A stretch of DNA of 64,000 nt, taken from assembly GCA_947172415.1 (NCBI GenBank), contig OX359197.1:3782001-3846000 (forward strand), in the 5' to 3' direction. This stretch comes from Chondrosia reniformis. Lineage: Eukaryota > Porifera > Demospongiae > Chondrillida > Chondrillidae. Positions 25,495-37,256 of this stretch are shown here, in pieces. Made by a program: the position numbers and the translations under genes. A model generated the notes under the pieces. The model searched no databases and was not told where the DNA came from. It saw only the letters and a list, made by a program, of their open reading frames with translations. Position 1 is the first letter of the stretch; every line of letters begins with the position of its first letter.

Positions 25495-26786
25495 TAGTTG
25501 TATGTACTAGATGTATGAACCAGTAGGATGTACTAGTTGTATATACTTGTTGTATGAATTAGTTATATGTACTAGTTGTGTGTACTGGCTGTATATAGTA
25601 GGTGTATCTACTAGTAACTCTCTTTATTTACTAGTTGAATGCAATAGTTGTATGTACTAGTACATAGTTTTATGTACTAATTGTATTTACTAGTTGTGTG
25701 TAATTGTTGTATGTACTAGTTATATGTACTAGTTGTGTGTAATAATTTTACGTACTAGTTCTATGTACTAGTAAGTAGTTGCATGTACTAGCTGTATGTA
25801 CTAGGTGTAAGTACTTATAACAATCTGTATTTAATAGTTCTATGTACTAGTTCTATGTACTTGTTGTATGTACTAATTATATGTACTAGCAACTATTTTA
25901 CATAATAGTTGTACGCTCGGGTTGTATGTACTAGATGTATGTAATGGTAACAATCTTTATTTAAATTTGTATGTACTTGTTGTATGTACTAGTTGTTTGT
26001 TATTATATGTACTAGTTGTATGTACTAGTTGTTTAAAATTGTTTTATGTACTAGTTCTATATACTTGTTTTTTGTATTAGTTGTATGTACTAGTAACTAT
26101 CAGTATATACTAGTTGTATGGACTAGTTGTTTGAACAAGTTGTATGTAATTATATGGACTAGAGGTATCTAGTTATATGTACTACTTGTATGTACAAGTG
26201 GTGTGTATTTTTAATGTCCTAGTTTTATTTACTAGTTGTACTTACTAGTTTTATGTAGTAGTTGTACGTCCTAGTTGTATGTACTAGTAGCTTGTTGTAT
26301 ATACTACTTGTATATACTAGTAGCTAGTTGCATGTACTAGTTTTTTGTACTAGTTGTATGTACTAGTAGCTTGTTGTATATACTACTTGTATATACTAGT
26401 AGCTAGTTGCATGTACTAGTTTTTTGTACTAGTTCTATATACTATTTTTGGTACTAGTTGTATGTACTAGTTCAATGTACTAGTTATAAGTAGTGGCTGT
26501 ATGTACTAGTTGTATTTACTAGTTGTATGAACTAGTTGTTTGAAGTAGTTGTATGGACTAGCTGTATGTACCAATTCTATGTACTAGTTTTATGTACTAG
26601 CTGTATATACTAGCCGTATTTACTAGTTGTATGTTCTAGTTGTGTGACATTTGTGTATCTACTAGTTATATTTACTAGTTGTAATTACTAATTGTATGTA
26701 CTAGTTGTATGTACTAGTTGTATGTACTATTAACTAGATATATTTACTAGTTGTATGTACTAGTTGTATTTACTAGTTGTATGTCC
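25495..26786 (+). repeat. 13-bp satellite with about 80-bp local tandem duplication
   Basis: Satellite. Around 26280-26440 a string (TAGCTTGTTGTATATACTAC then TAGCTAGTTGCATG) is repeated twice in tandem. Nothing else is seen in this stretch. Confidence 0.93.
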
Positions 26787-26853
26787 TATCTTTGGGATGT
26801 ACCATCCCAAAGATAAGTTCGACGCAGTTATAAGGAATCCTTATTCTATTATT
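26787..26853. repeat. Short palindromic insert, internally deleted family member
   Basis: A perfect 12-bp inverted repeat around TAC (26788-26814: ATCTTTGGGATG and CATCCCAAAGAT) is followed by TTATAAGGAATCCTTATT. The same two end segments bound the 236-bp island at 42806-43041, so this looks like a deleted member of that family. Confidence 0.6.
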
Positions 26854-27213
26854 GTATGTCCTAGTTGTATGTCCTAGTAACTAGATGTATGTACTTGTTG
26901 CATGTACAAGTTGTATGTACTAGTTGTTTGTACTAATTGTATATAGTAGTTGTATGTAGTAGTAATTAGTTGCATGTACTAGTTATATGTACTAGTTGTT
27001 TTTACTAGGTGTATGAACTAGTAAAAATCTGTATTTACCACTTTTATGTACTAGCTGAATGGACTATTTGTATGTAGATAAATGGACTAGTTGTATGTAC
27101 TAGCTGTATGGACTAATCATATGTACTAGTTGTATCTACTAGTTGTATGTACTAGTTGTATGTACTAGTAACTAGTTCGATGTACTATCTGTATATACTA
27201 GTTGTGTATATAC
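26854..27213 (+). repeat. 13-bp satellite, short block
   Basis: Satellite with ordinary variants; no other signal seen. Confidence 0.92.
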
Positions 27214-27600
27214 TTAGGGACTTCCGCGGGCAGCCCCTTATATTGTTTTTATTTGCCGATTGCGTTTTACAGCTTCATGTTTCGGAAAGATTTATATAAA
27301 ACGGGTTCATACACAACTATTATAACACTTTTTTATACTTCGATATATGTATAATGTGAGTTCATACGCAACTATTGTAACACTTAATATATATGTCAAT
27401 ACATAGTTTTTGCAAATTGCAGTGTTCAGGAAGCTTTAGTTTACGAAGCTTTTCCATCGCTATTTATAATGTTCAGAAGACTTAAGCGTCCGCAATCATT
27501 AGTATTACAAATTTATATGTAATATATCAACGATGCAGCTAAGAAGTTCGAGTTAAATCAGGAGGCGGCAGTCCCACGACTTTTTAAACTCAAGTATTTT
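27214..27600. repeat. Dispersed repeat related to the interior of the 7.7-kb pogo-like element
   Basis: A 387-bp non-coding island. From TTATATTGTTTTTATTTGCC onward it parallels 7722-8105, including ACGGGTTCATAC, GGAAGC, TTACGAAGCTTTTCCATCG, GTTCGAGTTAA and GGCGGCAG. It lacks pogo-type termini, so the shared segment is probably an independent element that also inserted into the pogo-like copy. Confidence 0.65.
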
Positions 27601-29458
27601 GTATACTAGTTAAATTTACTAGTTGTATTTACTAGTTTTAGGTACTAATTGTATTTGCTAGGAACTAGATGTATGTTGTAATTGTATTTACTAGTTGTAT
27701 GTACTAGTTGTATGTACTAGTTGTATGTACTAATTGGGTGTACAAGTTGTATGTAGTAGTAAGTAGTTGCAGGTACTACTTATATGTACTAGTCGTATTT
27801 ACTAGGTGTTTATACTAGAAACAATCTGTATTTACTAGTTGGGTAGAGTAATTGTATGTACTAGTTGTTTGTAGTTATATGTACTAATTGTATGTACTAG
27901 TTGTATGCAATTATATTTACTAGTTGTATATACTAGTTGTGTGAAATTGTTGTCTGTACTAGTTATATGTACTAGTTGTGTTTACTAGTTGAATGTGTTA
28001 GTTATATGTACTAGTTGTATGTACTAGTAACTAGTTGTATGGACTAGCTGTATGTACTAGTTTTATGTACTAGTAATTAATTGTATGAACTAGTTATATG
28101 TACTAGTTTTATGTAATTATCTGTAGTAGATTAATGTACTAGTTGCATGTAATTGTTGTCCGTACTATTTATATATACTAGTTGTAGTTACTAGTTGTAT
28201 GTACTAGATTTATGTACTAGTTGTAGGTACTAGTAGCTAGTTGCATGTATTAGTTGTATGTATTAGTTGTATGTACTAGTTTTATGCACTAGATGTTTGT
28301 AGAAGTTGTATGTAGTAGTTGTATGTAGTAGTAACTATCAGTATATACTAATTTTAAGTACTAGTTGTTTGAACTAGTGGTATTTAGTTATATGTACTAC
28401 TTGTATGTACAAGTGGTGTGTATTTTTTATGTACTAGTTTTATTTACTAGTTGTACTTACTAGTTTTATGTACTAGTTGTATGTAGAAATTATATGTACT
28501 TGTTTTATGTGCTGGAAACTATCAGTATATACTAAATGTATGTATTAGTTGTTTGAACTAGTTGTATGTAGTTATATGTACTAGCTGAATGTAATAGAAA
28601 CAATCTGTATTTACAAGATATATGTACAGGCTGTATGGACTAGTTGTATGTAGTTATATTTACTAGTTAGTTGAGTGTAATTGTTGTAACTACTAGTTAT
28701 ATGTACTAGTTGTGTGTACTAATTGTATGGACTAGTTGTTTGTACTAGGTGTATGTTCTAGTAACAATCTGTATTTACTAGTTTTATGTACTAGTTGAAT
28801 GTAATAGTTGTATGTAGGTATATGTACTAGTTGTGTGTACTAGGTGTGCATAATTGTTGTATGTACTAGTTATATGTGCTAGTTGTATTTACTATTTGTT
28901 ATGTACTATATAGTAACTAATTGTATGTACTAGCTTTATGTACTAGTTCTATGTACTAGTGTTAAGTACTAGCTGTATGTACTAGTTGTATTTACTAGTT
29001 GTATGAACTAGTTGTTTGAAGTAGTTGTGTGTACTAGCTGTATGTACCAATTCTATGTACTAGTTTTATGTATGAACTAGTTTTATGTACTAGTTGTATG
29101 TACTGGTTATATACTAGTTTTATGTATTAGTTGTATATACTTGTTGTAGGTACTAGTTTTGTGTACTAGTTGTATGTATTAGCTGTATGTATTAGTTATG
29201 TACTAGTTGCATGTGCTAGTTCTAATATGTACTAGTACTGGTAATATATACTAGTTGTAGGTACTAGTTTTATGCACTAGTTGTATGTACTAGTAGAAGT
29301 TATGTTTACTAGTTGTAGGTATTAGTTGCATGAACTAGTTGTATGTACCACCTGTATGGACTAGTTATATACTTAGTGTATGTACTTGTTGTGTGTACTA
29401 GTTGTATGTCCTAGTTGTATTTACTACTTGAATGTCCTAATTGAATGTACTACTTATT
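27601..29458 (+). repeat. 13-bp satellite
   Basis: Satellite. The segment 29166-29285 (TATTAGTTATGTACTAG then TAATATGTACTAGTACTGG) recurs at about 30456-30585, on the far side of the truncated transposon. The two lie about 1.3 kb apart. Confidence 0.93.
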
Positions 29459-30403
29459 ATAGATTAGTAAATGCTATTTAATCTTTCATATCTTGGGAAA
29501 TAAAGCTCAGACGCAAACGAACTTCTTAATTCTTACTAAATGACACTCACTGAATCCATTGAAGCTGACTACACGACTATGAGGATCTTCTAACTTAAGC
29601 GCATAGGCAATTTTCCTTCACTTCTGCAACAGACGCCATTTCTTAACATTTAAATCATATTCATTAGCAAATAAGTTTATTCATGGGATGATTTACACAT
29701 TTGAAACGCAAACGGTGAAATTTTATAGCCGGATGTTAATATTGCGCAAATCCTAAGTTGTGTAACTGGGATATATACATGTATGTATGTATGTTGACGC
29801 AAGTGATCGAGGATCGCCGTAAGGTGTTATTCACACTAAGGATCGCCAATTTTCGAATTTTCGTCTACAACAGAGAAGATTATGCCCCCCAAAAAAGGCA
29901 AGAGGGATATCAGTCGATAATCAGATTGCTCTGAAGTTCAACTGCGGCTTTGCAAGAGTTGCTGCATACGAATTATTCGTTAACAAAAGGTACGTAAAAA
30001 GTAAGTATTCGACGATAGTTAGAGAAGTGAATCATTTTATAGCTACTATGCAAAGAGCTCTGAAAAGCCGTTTTCACACTTAAGACTTATATTAGACATT
30101 AATTGTATAATACAATACGTACAAAGTGAGACGATTAAATAAAACATTAATAAGATACGAAGTGAGACGATTATAAGACAATGATACGAAGCGAGATGAT
30201 TATATACGATATTAAGCCAAAGGATGCTATAACCAATTTAACAATGGACGATTTTAAATTCCTTCCGGTGTGTAACCGATAACACTAAATGACGCATTCA
30301 CTCTTAACGATTGAAAACGAAAATTCTTTATTAATTAGCGCTTGTTACGTGTTGATCGCTATAAGGCAGCCTATCCCTAAGGAACAGTCATAAGGTACCA
30401 GTG
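29459..30403. mobile_element. Truncated second copy of the TA-flanked transposon
   Basis: Matches 24105-25048 with only scattered substitutions and a few short indels, and ends in the same right terminus (AAGGTACCAGTG followed by TA). About 365 bp of the left end, including the left inverted repeat, are missing. The high identity argues for recent duplication, by transposition plus deletion or by satellite-mediated rearrangement. Confidence 0.8.
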
Positions 30404-30589
30404 TACTAGTTGTATGTATTAGTTGTATATACTAGTTGCATGTACTAGTTGTGTGTACTAGTTGTATGTATTAACTGTATGTATTAGTTATGTACTAGTG
30501 GCATGTGCTAGTTCTAATATGTACTAGTACTGGTAATATTTACTAGTTGTAGGTACTAGTTTTATGTACTAATTGTTTGTACTAATTAA
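30404..30589 (+). repeat. 13-bp satellite, short block
   Basis: Satellite segment duplicated from about 29150-29290; it abuts the DIRS-type element. Confidence 0.9.
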
Positions 30590-31056
30590 GTACTACTTAA
30601 TGGTTACGGGATTCTCTACTAAATACCTACACCTATAGCTACCTTGCTTATAGCCCTGTATATGGTCCCCCGACCCATTCCATGCGTACATCTATATAAC
30701 GGTACCTATACACTCTGTCTATTAACCCAAGTTAAGATTATCCTATATAAGCCTATAGGAAGGACCAACCTGTTGGCTGGAACTTCTTGGTATGTAAGGG
30801 GGTGCAGGCTTGACACCCCTGGGATTATAAGGTCATTTTGCTGTACTACTACTGAGCTCAATCTTAGACCTCCCTAAATGCGTAAGGTCACCCTAGAACC
30901 TGGGGGTATACTGCCCAATAGGAATGAAATGACTCCCAGGTGAATGATATCTATTGTATTTTATTATATAATGAAAGAAACATAAAAAATAATAATAATA
31001 ATAATAATAATAATCATACGAAAACACAATTTATATATATATATAGTTAGCCGAAG

Positions 31057-32029
31057 TCAGAGTTCTGTGGAATAGGCCAGTTGGGGGGAGACCATAGCCA
31101 GTTCGTTTTGTGAGGGGCGTATATAACTCTGGTAAGCCGAGCTCTCCCACCGGCCTAACCGTTTGATGGTTGACTCTGGTACACCTGCTATACTTGCTGT
31201 GGTGGCTGCCCCTATCCGAAAACTATGGCAGTTAAACAAAGAACCGCTCAGTCCAGAAGCAGACAGTGCCCCTTGCACGCTGGCAGTAAACTGCCTGCGC
31301 CTCAAAGGCTCTCCCTCTGCGAAGCAAAACAGAGGACCGGCAGCTGGGCCTCTCACAGTTAAGTAGTCTAACAGGGCTGCCACTGCACACAAGTCTGAAT
31401 TGGTGCTGCCTATTGTAATTGATGTACCCTTTCTGAACGGATCAGTTTTGGAAACTTTAATTAGCAACGAGATTGTCCAAAAGGGGGACGATGTATCCAC
31501 TGACACATCGGCCAGGGACAAATGGAGCTGTGGGTTGAACTCTGCCCCATCTGGGACCAAGAATTCCCCGCACCTGAGGAATCCGAAATATTTCACGCAA
31601 CATGCTGCCCAGATCAATAAATTAGAGTAAACTCTGCTTCCTGAACTGAGGGTTGACTTAATACGGCGCATGATAGATGCTGTGATGGGCAATCTTGTGA
31701 TCCTAGGGCCCCTATTGGCCTGGTGACGTTTAATCCCCCTGAGAAGTAGTGTCATATGCGATGAATGAAAAGAGGAATTGCTCCCATGTGGGTCAGATAA
31801 TAGCTTATTGTGACGGAGAGCCGCTAGATATGACTGGATAGTTGATACACTCAACCCCTCTGCACCCAGGAAAGCCACAAACAAAGTAACCTTTTCTGTA
31901 GTTAATGGCTCGGGTGAAAGATGAGAATGCTCCCGTAAATGCTAAATATCGGTTCAGCCCTGCTTGATAAACCTTCCTTGGGGAGGGAGCTAATCCTTCC
32001 TCCAACAACTGCTGCAAAGTTGCCTCCAC
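31057..32029 (-). pseudogene. Tyrosine recombinase of the DIRS-type element (fossil)
   Basis: Phage-integrase-type tyrosine recombinase, the enzyme DIRS elements use in place of an integrase. The core-binding half includes YLAALRHNKL. The catalytic half shows FGFLRCGEFLVP with the first arginine, then HSFRIGAATTA (the HxxR box), then LGRWESSAYQSYIR, containing the conserved tryptophan and the nucleophilic tyrosine. These are the expected R-H-R-Y elements. It is the last gene of the element, next to the trailing end. Confidence 0.87.
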
Positions 32030-33625
32030 TCCTCTGATATCCAGCTGTGGCGAGGATTGAGCAGCAGGTCCACTAGAACTGAATTGACCTGTGAGGGAGA
32101 TGAAGAGACGAATGGATGAGTTCTAAGAAAGGCTGATGCTCTATTGCGAGATAGATCATGTGCCCCCCTATTCAGTCTCCCAGCTATGTGCTCTGCCCTC
32201 AAGCGAAAGTCGTGCTTTGCCATGAAGAAGGCCAGACAGCGTAGTAGATGAGCTGCTAATGGGTCACGTGCATGAAGGCGGTTAACCTGAGACACAGCTG
32301 CACTGTTGTTGGGGTGGCACACTACATAGGACCTGGACCACTCCTGACCCCAGACGGCACATGCCAAGGTGATTGGGAACAATTCCTTTAGCGCTATAGA
32401 GTCCATTGCCACTGGAGCCAGTGAGGTAGAGACCAGGCCCCGCAACCCCAAGACCCCGATGCATCTGTAAATAGATGGTGCTTTGGCTCCTGCAGCAGGA
32501 GGAACTGGTGTACTGATATGCCTGACCAGTGAGAGCACTGATGCTCCACCAGGCAAGGTCACATCTTGCAGCACAATTGAGGTGCCGTGTTTGCCCTGGC
32601 TGCATAGTGTTTGACAAAGGGAATAGATTATTAAGAAAGGCTTTCCCTAGGGGAAGGACATGGCAAGCATGCACTAAATACCCTAACAATGACTGCAGCT
32701 GGTGCACGTCCCGAATGCACTTGGTCCTCCTCCATGTATCCAGCAGGGATCTGAGAGGAACCATCTTGTCCTCAGGTAGTTTGAGGGACATGTTGATTGA
32801 ATTGAATTCAATACCTAGGAAGGTCAACTGTGTGACAGGACCTTCCAGTTTGTCCTCAGCAATGGGCACCCCCAGCTCTTTGCATACCTGTAATGTGATA
32901 TCCAGTGCCCGGCGACACTCGATGGAATCTGGTGGTCCCAGTATCAAGAAATCATCTAAGTAGTGGATGATGTAACGCACACCTCTAGATCTCAGAATCC
33001 ATTCCAATGCCTCGGCCAATGCGTTAAAGATGGCGGGTGCTGAAGTTAGGCCGAATGGCAATTGGCAATCAACGTAAACTGAGTTCTGCCAGGAGATTCC
33101 CAAGAAGCGACGGTCCTCGGGATGAATTGGGACCATCCTGTATGCCTCCCGGAGGTCAATTTTAGCCAGCAGGGATCTCTTACCCAGAAAGTGCATGAGC
33201 GAAGCACCATCATCTGGGGAGGAGTAGGAAACATGCGTCAATTCTCGGTGAAGGTTGTCGTTAACACTTTTACCCTTGGGAGAGGATAGATCCACTATGA
33301 CCCTCCACTTTCCTGGAGTTTTCTTTGGAATAACTGCCATGTGGCTAGTAATCACATTGGGGCACTCCTGTGGATGTAATGGACCCAATATGTGGCCCCC
33401 TCTGGTTTGAGCTTTTATGAACTCACAGATGACATCTCCTTTGCTCTGAGAAGACCGGGAATTTCCCCTTGATGAACCGCATTCCGGCTCAGATACCAAG
33501 CCGATGCGAAAGCCCTCCTGAATACCTGCAATCAGGCATTGTGTCCACTGCCTGTCAGGATGTGCTTCTAAAGCTCTCTTCCATTGATTGGTAACCAACG
33601 GGGTGGATATCGGAGCGCCTAACAC
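31990..33625 (-). pseudogene. Reverse transcriptase and RNase H of the DIRS-type element (fossil)
   Basis: Reverse transcriptase part. Recognisable motifs in order: VIPKKTPGKWRVIVDLSSPKG (fingers), LAKIDLREAYRMVPIHPED, LPFGLTSAPAIFN and the catalytic YLDDFLILG. The LDD-containing motif and the DLREAY and PFGL signatures fit DIRS/Ty3-like reverse transcriptases. An RNase H domain follows, with a typical C-terminal signature (FRLRAEHIAGRLNRGAHDLSR). The family is known to use overlapping reading frames. This is a fossil copy and is not expected to be functional. Confidence 0.85.
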
Positions 33626-34030
33626 AGGCTAGGGTGTACCCTGCCCCTGCTCTTTGTGCTCTGACCCTAAGATCTGCAGTTGGCAGAACTGCTTAGCCAG
33701 AATGGGCGTCAACATTGTGTATGGCGGGGTTGGGCCTACCTCACAGGTCGAGGAGCCTATAAATGCAAACATAAGGAGGATATTGAACACCCCTGAGGTG
33801 ATCCTGCAGCTATATGGGGTGTAGACTATATTATATATGACTCTCTGAGTTGCCATGATGGTTACATCTACGTGTGTATTTGATATATATAACATACAGA
33901 TATGTTCAAAAAAAAAAAAAAAGCTTGGCCAAAATGAGAGTTAATTTCAATCAGATAGACATGTAGAGTGCTGTAAATATTGAAATCATTATCGAGCGTT
34001 TATAGGCAAGTGGTAAATATGGCTTCATAG

Positions 34031-34910
34031 TTATGGTAGGTTGTCCTTCCGGTATGCTTCGCGGGATCTGGAGTCCGCCTGTCCCCTGCGCTTCGCTGGA
34101 AAAAGAATAGGGCAGCTCTTGGCTGGGTGTCCTGGTGCAGCACACACCAGGCAATTATGAGCATAACAACAAGAGTCCCCCTGACATTCAAATCTGTTCC
34201 AGCGATGGCATACGTTCTCATGTACTGTACTCCTTCTGTCGAGAGAGGGCTTCCTGCGGGAAGCTATCGAGTCATTGCCCGGGCTAGTGGTAGCCTCGGC
34301 TGGACTTACAGTTGGCTGGACATTTTGGTCCTCAGCGATGGAAGCCAGCCATATGTCTGGCTCCCTGTGATCCCATCTGAGGGATGGCTGCACGGCTGCT
34401 GCCTCTCTGAAGGCGCCGTCATACCGGAGCCATACCTTTCCTCGGACTTCTTTGGCCAATCTAAATATGATGTTTGCGTAAGTTATTAACTGAGGACCTC
34501 TCTCTGAGTTATAATGGGTGGCCACTGCCACGAAGGTAGAGAAAGCTAGCCCCCACTCCAACGGAGTATCAATTGGGCAGCTCTTGGTCTTAGCTGAGTC
34601 CTCCTTCCCCTCCTTCTGCATTTTATCAAACATTTCTGCCAGAGATTCTGGTAGTAGGTCCCCCATGTCAACGTACCTCCCCCCCTGAATGTTTTGAGGA
34701 TCTGACTTGGGATAGGTGGGAGGGTAGGATTTTCAAAAGGTTTCGCCCCTGCGGGGACACTGCCATGGCCATTGAAGAGACTGCTGTGGCATCCACGTTG
34801 CCCTGCCTTGGGCTAGCACTAAGAGTGGAAATGGAAGCTGTCGCCTGCTGGTTGGCCAGGCTTGTGGTCAATGGTGTGGTACTAATTGCCGTGGGTAGTA
34901 TTAGCCACAC
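34031..34910 (-). pseudogene. Gag-like region of the DIRS-type element (fossil)
   Basis: Gag-like part of the retroelement, encoding the presumed nucleic-acid-binding structural protein. The clearest frame covers 34031-34666. Its second half contains cysteine/histidine motifs, including a CCHC-like knuckle around CLVCAAPGHPAKSC and an upstream cysteine-rich stretch (CHRWNRFECQGDSCC), as found in retroelement Gag proteins. A Ser/Thr-rich stretch lies before it. Gag-like proteins of this group are poorly conserved, so the assignment rests on position (first in the element) and the knuckle. Confidence 0.65.
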
Positions 34911-35715
34911 CGGGACTTGCGGGGGCTATCCCGACAGAGTCCCCTGCGAGCTGGGGATTGGTGCTTCTAAAAAAAGAAATGAAACGGGGTTGTCGTGCTA
35001 GCCTTATAAGTGCAATGTGGCATGGTTTCCTGTTAAAGATTTGTTGCATGGCACCAGGTTGGCCTCCTCCTAGCTGGTTACCCCTGTGCAGGCCTGCCGC
35101 TGAGCGTCAGCGTGATCGGAGGGATAGCAGTGGGGTTAGGATAGAACTAGTAGGCATACGCGCGGGTGAGCCTGCAGCTGAGACCCACTGAGTACTTACC
35201 CGGAGTAGCTTAGGCGCTAAACAGCTGAAAGTCACTAAGCGACTGCTAGGCTAGTATCGATAGTCTCGGTCCCGGCCGCATGGCTGACTCGAAAGGTCCC
35301 TAATACGCCCCTTAAGTGGGTCCCAGGGACAGAGCCGAACTCGCCTGTCGAATGGCCAGTACGGTCACGTAAAGTTAATCTCCGAACCTGTTACAACGTA
35401 CCTTGAAGCGCTGAGCTCGAGGACGTCGCCGTTCCTAGAGTCGACGAACTGCTGATAGGATCATTTGGGTTAGTTGCCATCGTTCCAAGTGTAGGATAAC
35501 TAAAGTCGTTCGAATAAAAAAAATTGTATTAAACTGCCAAGGACCTCTACCTTCTGCCGTTCACTTTACGCGTTCAATGCTGACCTCACACAGCCGCTTG
35601 CATGATTGCTGTTGCTGGCACTTATACTTCCGTGAGAATAGGTAATTGCCCTTACCCCTGCCCACGCGTCGTTCCGAATACCTACCATTAACTACGGTCA
35701 ACTACGTTAACTTAC

Positions 35716-37016
35716 ATTTATATGTATGGTTTTATGTACTATTTCTGTGTACTAGTTGTATGTACTATTTGTATATACTACTTGTATGTACTAGTTGTAT
35801 ATACTAGTGTATGTACTACTTGTAGGTTGTACTACTAGTTATACTAGGTACTAGGTAGGTGCTAGTTGTATGTACTAGCACTAGTTATGTTTTCAAGTTG
35901 TACGTTCTAGGTGCATGTACTTGTTGAATGTTATAGTTGTATGTACTAGTTGTGTGTAATTGTTGTATGTGCAAGTACTAGCTATATTAACTAGTTGTAG
36001 GTGCTAGTTGTATGTACTAGTTGTATATACTAGTTGTAGAACTAGTTTTATGTTCCAGTTTTAGTTGTAGTTTTATGTACAATTAGTTTTATGTACTAGT
36101 TGTAATACTAGTTGTATGTACTAGTTGTATGCACTATATTGTTATGTCTACTAGTTGTATTTACTAATTGTATGTAGCAGTTTTATGTATTACTTATAAG
36201 AAATAGTTGTATGTATATACTAGTTGTAGGTACTAATTGTATGTCCTAGTTGTATGTACTAGTTTTATGTACTAGTCTTGTTATATTTACTAGTTGCATT
36301 TAATAGTTGTATGTACTAGTCCTTGTTATATTTACTACTTGTATGTACTGGTTATTTGTACTAGCTTTATGTATTAGTTATATATCCTAGTTGTAGAACT
36401 AGTTGAACGTACTAATTGAATGTACTAGTTGTATGTACCATTTGTAAGTACTCGTTACTAGTTCTACGTTCTAGTTTTATGTACTAGGACACGTTATATT
36501 TACCAGTTGGTGGCTTTAGTTTTATGTACTCAATTCTAAGTAGTAGTTTCATGTTCTAATTGTATGTACTAATTGTAAGTACTAGTTATGTACTAGCTGT
36601 AGGCACTAGTTGTTTGTACTATCTGTATGTACTAGGAACTGGTTGTATGTAATAGTTGTACGTACTAGTTGTATGTACTAGTTGCATGTAGATTTATGTA
36701 CTAGATGTATGTAGTTATATGGACTACTTTTATGTACTAGTTGTGTGTAATTGTTGAATGTACTAGTTGTATGTGTGTACTGGTTGTATATGCTAGTTGT
36801 ATGTACCAGTTGTATGTGCTAATTTTTTATTGATATACATACTACTTTTATGCAGTACTTGTGTTCTTTGGTTGTATGTATTAGTTATATTTACCTGTTG
36901 CAGTTACTAATTGGATGTACTAGTTGTATGTACCAGTTGTATGTACTAGTTGCATGTACTAGTAACTAAATATAAGTACAAGATGTATGTAACAGTTGTA
37001 TGTATATACTAGTTGT
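35716..37016 (+). repeat. 13-bp satellite between DIRS-type and Penelope-like elements
   Basis: Satellite of the right-hand domain: the variant ACTCAATTCTAAG, which I find only right of 35.7 kb, first appears near 36528. The run 36815-37010 (ACTACTTTTATGCAGTACTTGTG) has a close paralogue at 41690-41890, on the other side of the Penelope-like pair. Confidence 0.92.
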
Positions 37017-37105
37017 ATGAAATGATAGGGGGTAATTTTAGTTGCGTTCATTATGAAAGATAAGTTTATTGGAGCTATCAGCAACAAAATTGAGCTAGAT
37101 TGAAC

Positions 37106-37130
37106 GTTTCGACCCGTAGGTCTTCATCAG
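37106..37130 (-). ncRNA. Hammerhead ribozyme core in Penelope terminal repeat (left)
   Basis: Read on the minus strand: CTGATGA (37130-37124), A, stem II GACC-TACG-GGTC, then GAAAC (37110-37106), followed by GTT. This is the conserved hammerhead core with a UACG-capped stem II. The ACGU run after GAA can form the very short loopless stem III known from Penelope ribozymes. I find only a weak stem I, so activity in isolation is uncertain. Confidence 0.65.
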
Positions 37131-37256
37131 CAGTAATGAGGAATAGGATTACAGAGTTGGTTTAAATAGAGGAAAGGTGACAGGAGTTGAAAAATTGAAT
37201 AAGATAAAATAATTAAAGTAGAATAAAAAATAAAAAAAATCTTGTCACATGAAAAA

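Larger units (their letters stand above)
30590..35715 (-). mobile_element. DIRS-type tyrosine-recombinase retroelement (fossil)
   Basis: A retroelement of about 5.1 kb lying on the minus strand and much richer in G+C than the surrounding satellite. Parts in element order: a non-coding leading region (about 34911-35715), a Gag-like region, a reverse transcriptase with RNase H, a tyrosine recombinase, and a trailing region (about 30590-31056) with an AAT microsatellite at 30984-31012. A recombinase in place of an integrase defines the DIRS order. The outer ends are estimated from where satellite resumes; I could not confirm the inverted terminal repeats typical of the group. The copy is broken, with roughly three breaks, but all domains are recognisable, so it looks fairly young. 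Confidence 0.85.

Noticed and set aside
30644-30877. 77-residue frame in the trailing region of the DIRS-type element
   Set aside because: No recognisable domain; lies in the presumed non-coding end of the element.
31163-31630. Plus-strand frames opposite the DIRS-type, Penelope-like and LINE coding regions
   Set aside because: They are antisense shadows of the element proteins and show no domain of their own.
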